NCBI RefSeq assembly: GCF_037038585.1
Contig: NC_092526.1
Coordinates: 6,534,001 to 6,598,000, forward strand
DNA from: Patagioenas fasciata
Taxonomy: Eukaryota > Chordata > Aves > Columbiformes > Columbidae
Reading direction: 5' to 3'
Length of the DNA stretch: 64,000 bases
A program made the position numbers and the translations under genes. Position 1 is the first letter of the stretch. Every line of letters starts with the position of its first letter. This document shows, in pieces, positions 54,067 through 64,000 of the stretch. The notes under the pieces were generated by a model. That model did no database searches, was not told the DNA's origin, and saw nothing but the letters and a program-made list of their open reading frames with translations.

Positions 54067-57000
54067 ATAGCCCACCTTGTTGCATATACAAGGAACACAC
54101 TGGGCTCCCCAAAGAACACAAAACCACCGCAAAGCAAAAGAATATATGCTTTTCCAAAGATGCAGTTCAGTCTCCAACTCAGCACAAATCCAGCACCAGC
54201 CACAGCCTAATTAAAAAGCAATTATATTCATGAGAAAACACTTTACTCAGGGAAGGGAAGAAAAATTCAACCTACGTAAACCCTACGAGACTCCAAAGAA
54301 ATAGCAGCACCTTGCTGCTCAACAGCAATGAAACAGCCAGGTGGTTCACAGCATTTCTCACACTGCTCTCTGGTTTTGTCCTCAAGTCAGGACACAGGAA
54401 AACAACAAAATCCATTCGTTTAGGGATTCTTTTTAATGTATTTTCTTCATCTCATGAAGAACGCCCATCTGTGATTTTCTGATGTCCCACCACTCCCCTC
54501 TCACTTTAAGTTGTCAGAAAACAAGACAGTTTTATTACCAGCTTGATCCCAGACCCACACCTCGTGTTCCAGGCCTCATCCTGCCCTTGGCAGCTCCACC
54601 CTTGGGCCCCCTCAGATGCAAATCCCATTTCTCCAGTCTCTTGCCTCATTCCCAGACAGTACATGGCTCTTTCCTCATTATGCAGTCAATTAAGCTTTGG
54701 CCACCTTATCTTAACAGCTGCAAATAAGCTGGTGATCTTCCTGAAAGGTGAAACATTATAATTGGTACCAAACAGGCAAGAAAGAGAATAGTGAAATATG
54801 AGACTTAGAGGTTATTTGGATTAGTGCCAAAGCTCAAATGGCCAAAAAAGCACCTAAAGTTATCAGGGTGATTGCTTAGATCTTCTATTACTGGTCAGGT
54901 TTGTATCACTAGCACAGAGCCACATGGGTGAGAGGGTCCCGGGTGCCAGGCCTGGCACAGGGTACATTTCAGGCGCTCACACTCTATAGGTGTCTCCGCC
55001 ATATATACAAACATACATATAATTGTTTGGAATCCACAGCTCAGACAGTGCCAGGGAAGCTCAGAGCAAACAACTCATGCTTCCACCCAGCTGGGACTCG
55101 GAAGCTTCTTGCATTGCTGCAGCCCCTGTTTTCATCCTGTGAGGAAAGCCATAAACACCTAAGCAATAAACACCCGACAAGAGTCGGGTCCAGATGAATG
55201 TCTTAATTAATTATGAGGTTTTTAGATGAGCAGGCAGCAATTGCACCCCCTTTTATCTGCATTTCAACAGCCCTTGATGAAACACAACTCACCTGAGCTC
55301 TCCTAGAAAACGCCAAAGGCATCTCCTGGCAGGGGAGGACTTGGGGCTGTGCCCCCGTTTTCTGAATGCATCAGGCTGATGTTCTCAAACATGAGCACGT
55401 GTGTTTCGGCTTAGTACAAGAACTGACTCAATAGCCTCCGGTCTATTGAGCCAACAGTACTCACACCGTTGCACCAGCTTTTCTTGTAGGGAATATCTGA
55501 AGCACACGCATGGCAGGTGATGCCGAGCAGACCGGCACTGCTGACCTGGGATGCCAGCAAGCAACATTTAACACACATTTCTGAGCAGGTGAACCAAAGG
55601 ATTAAAAATATTTCAAGCTGCCATATTGAAGATGATAAGCAAGGCTATTTATTATACAGTACTTAAGGCTACTTAGTCCCAATCCACTTCTCTTGTCAGA
55701 TGTGTTTAACTGTAGCGTTTCTGACTTCAATCATCAAAGATTTGGATTAAACAAAGTACTCTGGGAAATGAGATGTCTGCTCCCCCCACTAGGGAATACC
55801 CACTCTCATCCCTCTCCTTCTACTGGTTTTAAGGTAAATACACCATAAATACCAGACCCGCACCAAGCACAACCTGACTGCTCAAAGTAAAACCGGCACC
55901 ACATATGAACAGTGTGCAAGGCGGTCGAGCCCCACGAGTCGGCCAAGCTCATCGGTGTGCCAAGGCATTACGGGGTATTTATTTTATTTGGCAAAAGGAA
56001 TGGAGAAATATATTTTGATTCGCCACACCAGTTATCTTTAAAACAAGCAGAGCCCCCTATTTGAAATATGAGTATTGAATTGTGTTGCCAGAAGCAGATT
56101 AATTGCAGCTTCCAGGAAAAACTCTGAGCTTATTTCACATTGACTTTTATTCCCACTTGAATTAAGTTCCTTATGTTACACCAACTCATTTGAATTTTTT
56201 GAATTGGTTTTGCACAGTATCATTTACTGATGTACTATCTTTAATTACATAACACACATACACTCTCCAACTGCATTATTAATGAAAGTGTTTTTAATTA
56301 AATGGCTCTCAGCATAATATTCAGTCATTAATTTCGCATGCTCAGGATGTGAAGAGATTCTATGCTGATGGTCTGGGGAAACTTGGTACTTTAGATGAGG
56401 GATACTTCCAAAGTGATAGTTTCAGAGTGAAGCTGAAAATCATTATGAGCACTGAATTACCCTCTGAGCAGCTGGTGCCGCAGTTCTGCTCTTGTGGGTA
56501 TTATCTGTTCTTCAGCTCAAGTGCTCCTTGTGCTTCCGCACCAGTCGTTTTCCAACGCCTCTCACTGGATTCACACACCTTCCATAGGGAATAATATCAG
56601 AGTTATCTTTTAGTAACAATTTATACTTAGACAATGGCACTAAGGCTGCACCCTCTACAATAAAAAGCTCTGCACCCTCCTTTCCAATTATATCGCCCAC
56701 CTACTCTAAACTACCAGCGCTCTTTGGAGTGACAAAGAACGTTCACTCTTGGGGTTGGGCTTTTCTTGCCCATCCACCAGATGGAGGCACAGCCACGAGT
56801 TCATCCCCAACATCCACCTGCTGCTAATTGCCAATTAGGACCACAAGACTAAAGAACAGTCTTAAAACTTCTGTTTCCCCTCCAAACTAGCACAAATTTA
56901 ACACAAAGATAGCAAATAGACCTCTTCTGCAGCTCAGTGTGGGAAAGAAGCCCACAGGAGCAGTCCTGGACAAGTTTTTCCCTTCCACAAAGTCTCCAAA

Positions 57001-59294
57001 AAGGACTCATTTTCACTTCACTTTATGCCTTCTACTTATTAATAAGTAATCCCTATGACAGCATTTTCCAGGAGGACTCTTAGAAGTAATTTTTCTGTCT
57101 TTCTAGAAGAGCCCAAAAGAACTTGAGAGTAAGGAGACCACACAATACTGTTCGTGTTCAACCTGTGAGTTCTGTGCTAAGTTTACCCATCTTCCCCAAA
57201 GGCAATTGCATATAAAACAATACTTTGGTAGGGCTATTCCTGAAATTCTTCTCATCTAATCGGTCCCTAGGCAGTTAAGTCCCAGCAACACATAGTCCTG
57301 GACCTTTGCTTTTGAGTAATGAAGTGCTTCCCCCAAAAAATGTCTTCTAGTTTTAGGTTTAAAAGCCTTCTCCTCCAAAGAAGAGGAAGGGGAAGATAGA
57401 CAGGGAGGGTATAGATCAGAATAAATGCTCAGAAACCTCCTGTCAGTAAGGTGAAATCAATCCCTTCCTTCCTTAGGAACCAAAAGGACTGAAAGGACTT
57501 TGGTGAGGAAGTTCAAAACCTCACTGAAAATCAGAGCGAGACTCATCTCAGACTCATTGGGTTTTAGTGTTAAATTTAAAAAATTTAACTAAAAAACACC
57601 CAAGTAAAAAAACATATTATACATAGACCTCCAGTGCATTTAAAATGCACTTCAGAAAAATAACTCCAGTATTTTTATATTACAAGACTAATATGTGCCA
57701 TATTCTCAGCATTTCACATCTACACAAAACACTGCACCATAATGAAGATAACTGAAAATATTACTTCCGTCAATATTTAATTAGCATTTGGTGCTAACTC
57801 ATTATTTTGGTACCATTAATTCGACACCTTGCTGTTTGGCCTGCACAGATTTCCTTCTAGAGGGCTGATCTAGTGGTGGTACATATGGAATATCAGAAAT
57901 ACGGAGAACACAACTGACATTTTATTCCACTCCAGGATACAAAAGCATAACATTGAAGCTCAAAATTTGCACGTATTTAGCTAATGCCTTTTTTTTTTTG
58001 GTAATAAGGGAAATATTCTACTAAACTAACATTAGAAAACTAATTAAACCATCACAACAGTCTGCCTTTTCCTCACCAAATCCCCTGGCTTAGGTACCCA
58101 GTGATCATTTAGTAAAAGAGACCGGTAGTACATTCCGTTACCAAACTGAAATCGCTGTAACTAACAATTTTAAGATGAATCCCCATAAATATGTAGAAAC
58201 CTCAACGAAAAGGTGGAACTCCAGATGATCACAGAAAGCAAGATGACTCCTGATGAGTGGGATCTACTTTACAACAGCAGGCAAAGGACAAAAGATGATT
58301 CTGTCACTTAGTCCAACTTATAAAGCTACTTCAGAGAGATCTTAGCAGGAGATATAAAGCAAAGTGAATACTTTGCCTTCCGCATCTTCAGAGAAGTGGA
58401 TCCCAGAAGATACTACAGTTAGTAACTGGGGTATTGCTGCCGTGCGGGACGAGATGTAGGGAAAAAGGTAGCAAAACAGCCTCGACTGAAGGGAGCTGAA
58501 AACGCACTGCTTGTATTCCCAGATGTTCGGTGAAGTGCTGGAATAGATCCCGAGCGTGCTGCACACAGGGATCGCCTGAACAACCTTGCGCCAACACTGA
58601 GCCCCTTTGCAGAAACAGAAAGCAGCCACATCCACGCTTAGTTAACACCTAATCCAGTATTTTTCAAAGACAAGGTAATATGTACCACAGGATGGGTATG
58701 CAGCTGGTAACATGTACCATAGGACTTTCAAACCTGCTGCAACACATTCACAATTGTCACTCACTGGAAGTCTGAAAGATTTTAAGCATCTTAGAAGTTG
58801 GCCACACCGCCCAAAATTTGAGATGCTCAAGTAATTGTTTTCCTACGCTTCAGATATTTGAATGAAATGTTGAACAAAGCTTTAATGAGTGTCACGAATC
58901 GTGAACTGGTACCGAAAGCTGTGAGATGTTTTATGATTTGCTTTCCTCCACTTGCACATGTTCACTTTTTTTTATTCAACATAATCCCCTAGAGCTGATG
59001 GAGTTTTTGAAAATATACGGGTGAGGAAAATGTACTATTGGCATGCTTTTTTTATTTTTAAGGTAAAATGGTTCTTTTTTATGATTTTCAAGTGAAGGCA
59101 AATCTAAGAACAAAAAATCATGCACCTTTGTTACTTCTGAAAACAAATAAGGCATAATACTTATGTCTGGCATGCCGATGGAGCAACATATTTACAGCAG
59201 CTCTGCCATACGCCTGCTCAGAACCACATTACTGGCCATGGCACTCACGACCCAGACAGAATCTATTTCTTCATGTCATTTCTCTTCACAGACT
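54067..59294. other. Downstream flank, no gene seen
   Basis: AT-rich unique sequence. A minus-strand frame at 56512-56700 lacks support as a gene. A CTCF-like core (CCACCAGATGGAGG, 56774-56787) is the only motif I picked out. Confidence 0.5.
56774..56787 (+). promoter_or_regulatory. Possible CTCF-like core motif
   Basis: CCACCAGATGGAGG resembles the CTCF core CCASYAGRKGGC, but the GGC is replaced by GGAGGC. Weak, single-motif evidence. Confidence 0.2.
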
Positions 59295-59810
59295 CACAGA
59301 ATGTCAGGGATTGGAAGGGCCCTGTAAAGCTCACCCAGTGCAATCCCCCCATGGAGCAGGAACACCCAGCTGAGGTTCCACAGGAAGGTGCCCAGGCGGG
59401 TTTGAATGTCTGCAGAGAAGGAGACTCCACAACCCCCCTGGGCAGCCTGGGCCAGGCTCTGACACCCTCACTGAGAAGAAGTTTCTTCTCAAATTTAAGT
59501 GGAACCTCTTGTGTTCCAGTTTGAAACCATTACCCCTTGTCCTATCATCGGTTGTCACTGAGAAGAGCCTGGCTCCATCCTCCTGACACTCACCCTTTAT
59601 ATATCTGTAAACATTAATGAGGTCACCCCTCAGTCTCCTCCAAGCTCCAGAGCCCCAGCTCCCTCAGCCTTTCCTCACACGGGAGATGCTCCACTCCCTT
59701 CAGCATCTTGGTGGCTGCGCTGGACTCTCTCCAGCAGTTCCCTGTCCTTCTGGAACTGAGGGGCCACAACTGGACACAATATTCCAGGTGTGGTCTCACC
59801 AGGGCAGAGT
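59295..59810 (-). mobile_element. CR1 LINE, 5'-truncated, antisense (young subfamily)
   Basis: Starts TCACAGAATGTCAGGG and ends in TGTGGTCTCACCAGGGCAGA. The body is near-identical to 53226-53740 and lies in the same orientation 6 kb away. A 4-base deletion in CAGTCTCC(TCTT)CCAAGC and other changes break the polymerase frame. Confidence 0.95.
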
Positions 59811-61439
59811 GATTTAAATCACCTGCTCCCATTGCATCTGTGACCCAGGAGAGGAGGAGACAAAATTTTGCAAGGTGCAAAGCGGGGAGTATTCAGCCTG
59901 CAGTGCAGTGTCACATCCTTCCAGCTCACACCCACTGGAAATAAGAAAACACAAACCACTTGCTGCCCACGCACGCTCCTGCTTATCAATTATTCGATGA
60001 ATCCTCCATTCTCAATATTTGCTTAAGACACAAAAGAAAGAAATCCACCACATAAGCAAGCTGGAGCAGCCTCTTTCTCTTTCTGGTTTGCAGACGACAT
60101 CTCCCGGCTCATACACAAGAATTAAGTGTGAACAACCTCCTCCCAAATCATAGTGGACGTTTTTGCTGAGCGTGCACACACATAGTCAAGCGTACCTTGG
60201 GGAAATTAATCATAAATGCATGGAGCCTGTAACGAAGCCAATAGCGTGTTCAGCTGCAAGTCCCAATGATGCAGCATACTCAAATACATTTATATTACAC
60301 TTAGAGAGCTGGTTGGAAAAAGAAAACCAAGCGTTTCTAGTGGTGGAAAGAAGTACTGAAGAAGCTGCAGACTGGACACAAGCTATTTCCCTTATAGATG
60401 TTTAAACCCTGTTTATCTGCAGGAATAGAAGCCAGTTCTGACACACAAAGTTTATCGCTATAGGAATCAAGTTAAGATTACAAAACTATGTCAGTGCTAT
60501 TGATAGTTCTGTAATAGGAACCTCTACCTAAATAAGCTGCTGCTTCTTATTACTGTTGTGGTCTCAGTGGAACTGAACATTGCTGAGCCAGCCCTGGGTT
60601 TTGTGTTTGTTTGTGAAGAATGAAGAAAAGCACTCATTAAAGGAAAAGTACCCTTCCATCTCTGTAATTCAGACCAAAACACAAGTAAGGATTATTGTTA
60701 AAGGTAGTCTCAGTGCAACAGCACCTTCCTCTACACCTTTGTGTCTGGAGGAATCAGGAACAAGTGTTTGGTTTGCTCTCTGCAAACAAGCAACAGGGCA
60801 TGATAATGGACTTGCTTGCCTAAAGTAAATAAAATTACTGTTCACAGAATGACTATGACTGAGAGAGCAGAGATTATTATTACTACACAAAATGAGCCCA
60901 ACTTAGAAATACTCTCAGCTTTATACCACACAGAGTATCCTCAAGAGCTGCCTATTTTACATATGTTCTAGAAAAATGTAAAACAAAAAGAAAGAAACCC
61001 AAAACAAGACCTTTTAAATTCTTCCCCTTAACATAAAGTCATGACCCACCTGCACTTCTTGTCTCTCTTTTTCTCACTGCCCAGAATCTCATCTTACTGG
61101 AGAACTGCAGCCACCTGCTGAGCCTGTATAGGCTGTTCAGCTCCCCCCCTCAACTCTTCCTGAACACCCATACTAACATTTATTTCAGGATAATTCTTCC
61201 AGAGAGTCAGTTTCAATATTCTGCTTGAACACTTTTGATTAACATGTGTACAGAATATTCACAGGGGTGAATGCGAGCAGGGACACACTGCTCCAGCAAA
61301 CACCATATATTTAACTAAACAAGTGCGGCCACCAGAGCCCTTTGTTTTGCCCTTTCCCGGTGCTGTGCACCTTACAGCTTGTGATTGTTTAAACCCTCAT
61401 GGTTCTCTTCAACTCAGTGAAAGAGGACAAGCATTATGC
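59811..61439. other. Downstream flank, no gene seen
   Basis: Unique-looking AT-rich sequence with no recognised repeat, coding exon or RNA gene. Confidence 0.5.
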
Positions 61440-61878
61440 AGAATCACAGAATTGACTGGGTTGGAAAAGACCTCAGAGATCATCGAGTCCAACCCTTGGT
61501 CCAACTCCAGTCCATTGACCAGATCATGGCACTAAGTGCCATGTCCAATCTCAGTTTAAAAACCTCCAGTGCCGGTGAGTCCAGCACCTCCCTGGGCAGC
61601 CATTCCAATGCCTGACCACTCTCTCTGCACAGAATTGCTTTCTAATCTCCAGCCTCAATTTCCCCTGGCAGAGTTGAAGCCCATGCCCCCTTGTCCTATT
61701 GCTGACTGCCTGGGAGAAGAGCCCAATCCCCACCTGGCTACAACTGCCCTTCAGGTAGTTCTGGAGAGTGCTGAGCTCACCTCTAAGCCTCCTCTTCTCC
61801 AGACTGAACAACCCCAGCTCCCTCAGCCTCTCCCCATAGGTCTTGTGTTCAGGTCCTTTCACCAGTCTTCTTGTTCTG
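61440..61878 (-). mobile_element. CR1 LINE, 5'-truncated, antisense (different subfamily)
   Basis: Antisense blocks AGAATCACAGAATTGACTGG, ATCATCGAGTCCAACCCTTGG, GATCATGGCACTAAGTGCCA, CCTCCCTGGGCAGCCATTCC and CCTCTTCTCCAGACTGAAC run in CR1 order. The 'ATGGCACTAAGTGCCA' block marks a subfamily distinct from the 44-60 kb copies. Confidence 0.94.
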
Positions 61879-64000
61879 GGATCAGCTGACTGAAGCCAGC
61901 TTGGTCGGAGCCATGAGTGAAATCTCGACGCTACAGAAGACACATCTTTATTTTTACCCCTTGAATCTCTATGTTTTCTGTCCCCACGTCCTCCCGGACG
62001 CAGAAGAATGCTGAAATGGTGTAGAACCAAATGGTAGCTTGGGCAAGATCAAAAGCTGAATATAAACATCAAAGAGGAAATTCTAATTATAACATTCCTC
62101 CTCAGACCTCAGTACCATACCTCACTGTCCCTAACTCGGCCGTGCTGACTTGGTCGCTTTTGCAAAGTCCCACCTTGCATTATGTTCACTGTTGCCTCAA
62201 GGTGTGTGTGTATATATTTATTTATTTAACAGCTTTAAAGCATCTCCTTTGCACAAAATCTGCTGATTAACCTGCCAAATATTAATTTCTATTTCTTCAA
62301 GTGAAATCTTTATTTCCTGCCAACCTATCACAAAGTTTTATCCTACTGCCCTTTTTTCTCCTACTGGAGTTCTATTTGATCTCAGTTGTTTTCTCTGGGT
62401 GAGCATTTATATGAGAAGACACAAGACTAATTAAGCAGCAACCAAAATTGTTTGGTGTTTGGCTGGTTTGTTGTTAGGAATAAATGTTAGATACCCACAG
62501 AGTAGCATGGAAAGCCTGTGCCCCTATGCAGATTAAAACCCAATGGCTTTCAAAACCTCATGCTACTGATTTTAAACATAAAATTCCTAGGATGGTATCT
62601 TTGGATAAATCCCTCCTTGCGTGCATGTTAGGAGGAGGACAAAACCGAATGACAACATAAAGGAGGGATATAGAGACTGTAAACATATAGAGACCGTAAA
62701 AATTAAAAGCAGCTCTGAAGAGCAGATGCCCTTTATCAGGATTTACCTGTTTTTTTGCCATCTTACTGATGTAAATGTTTTCCAGGGACGAGTTAAGGCT
62801 CCTGATGATACATCTGCATCCCTACATTCCCTTCCTATCCACTGAAGAGTGGGTGGGAGGAAACTGCTTTACAGAAAAGATCCAAGACCTGGGTTATGTC
62901 CAAATTGCTTCTTACAGAAGCAGCACATTAAACTATCTACCGCATCTACCACATTCTCCCTGTTCAACTGAAAAAACAAACTGAAGAGCTGAAAACCTTG
63001 ACACTTCGGAGAAATGACAGACAAAACTGCCTCACCCACATATACAAATCTAAGGTTTTTTTAAGAAACACTGGAGCTTGAATATGCAAATTATAAGCAT
63101 GTATTAATTATCATTAATCATTCCTTCACAAAGACTAGAACTAATTGGAGAAATAATTTGAGAAAATTGAAGTACACGACAAAGAATTAAAATCCATTAA
63201 GTTTCAGTTCTTTGGTCTGTCAGCTTGTCAAAGTAGATGCCTGCTATTCTAGCATTACTGGTAAAACACTTCATATTTTCCTAATCTAGTATACAATTTA
63301 ACCCTCTTTATAGCTTATTCTGAGATTAACTACATCTGACACGATACATTCTTTGTTCAAATGCACTGTTACAAAGAGAAGTTCTATCTCCATTTCTTCT
63401 CATCAGGGAAACAGATCTTGCTGAAATCCCTTCATAAAGCATTTGCAGGTTCACTAGATATTTTGTATTATTTGAGAGGTGCTAGCACGCATCCTAAAAA
63501 CAGAACCACAGGAAAACAAGACATTTGAAGGAAAAGCTACATTTAAAAAGATATCCTCACTGTTTCATTATCTAGTAAATTCATGTCGTAAATTTTACAT
63601 CCGATTGTTGCCCTGGGATAATCCCCCCAGGTAGGCTGTACCGGTATAGTGTCCTTCGATCCAGCAGAATAAATCAGTCCCGCTGTAAGGGAGAAACAAA
63701 GTCTTGGTACCATAAACTCCCACGTGTCTGAAAGGATCAGCACATCTGGAGGACCTGACAGCGACAAGATACAAAATTTAAGACTTGACTTTTTTCTCCT
63801 TAAAACATATGGTGTAGGTTTTATGGGGAACATCACAGCTCTTCATGTAGGGATGGCACAACTACCTTAGCAAGATTTACTCTGCCGACCACAGTAAATA
63901 AACATTTATTTGCATACTTCAGGCTAGCAAGTAGGTAGTTTGGTTTAAAATGTCAAGACTTTATAAACTAAATGCAGCTGGGTTAGAAAATGATGTGCAC
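61879..64000. other. Distal downstream flank, no gene seen
   Basis: The region contains a short GT/TA simple repeat at 62204-62220, an imperfect 17-bp tandem (62669-62685 and 62686-62702) and an octamer plus homeobox site cluster at 63081-63122. I looked for SPOPL-type exons on the minus strand, expected if the human neighbour order holds, and saw none. Confidence 0.45.
63081..63122. promoter_or_regulatory. Octamer and homeodomain site cluster
   Basis: Within about 40 bp there is an exact octamer ATGCAAAT (63084-63091), ATTAATTA (63103-63110) and CATTAATCA (63112-63120). A candidate POU/homeobox-bound enhancer; the motif density is what is seen and the function is inference. Confidence 0.3.

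Noticed and set aside
56512..56700. 62-codon minus-strand frame with a protein-like composition
   Set aside because: It reads plausibly (MGDIIGKEGAELFIVEGAAL at the start) but I recognise no family, and it lacks flanking exons or repeat context. Left unannotated; a translated search would settle it.
51186..64000. Possible 3' end of a convergent neighbour (SPOPL in the human order)
   Set aside because: Expected from human synteny, but no SPOP-type coding exon was seen on the minus strand within the window.

Overview
This is an ordinary stretch of vertebrate nuclear DNA, almost certainly from a bird. The evidence is a spliced vertebrate gene with a CpG-island promoter, AT-rich intergenic DNA, and interspersed repeats that are nearly all 5'-truncated CR1 LINEs ending in the ATTCTRTG-type octamer. 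No mammalian SINEs such as Alu or B1 are present. The species cannot be named from the sequence.

Layout. Positions 1-12.8 kb are upstream flank with no recognisable gene. They hold one very old, decayed CR1-like LINE (about 9.06-10.29 kb) and two short old SINE-like fragments. Positions about 12.86-14.01 kb are a CpG island with the promoter and first coding exon of a neurexophilin, best matched to NXPH2. Exon 1 (13516-13569) encodes the start of a signal peptide and ends at a GTAAGT donor. A 35.4-kb intron follows (13570-49006). Its first 15 kb has no CR1 I can recognise, while its 3' part (33-47.5 kb) carries many CR1 pieces. Exon 2 (49007-49750) encodes the other 247 residues and the stop. 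A roughly 1.4-kb 3' UTR ends at a good AATAAA (51161-51166). Beyond 51.2 kb is downstream flank with three more CR1 copies and no coding exon I could recognise.

Function. The single gene encodes a 265-residue secreted glycoprotein of the neurexophilin family (alpha-neurexin ligands in the NXPH1/NXPH3 members). Most ORFs are chance readings of non-coding DNA or frames inside CR1 copies.

The most interesting local signals are three exact Pumilio-type elements packed against the poly(A) signal, three possible uORFs ahead of the NXPH2 start, two recursive-splice-like junctions in the long intron, a 200-bp CpG-rich islet abutting a CR1 end, and a few palindromic or clustered transcription-factor-like sites. 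I see no operon, CRISPR array, intact transposon or other novel multi-gene system.
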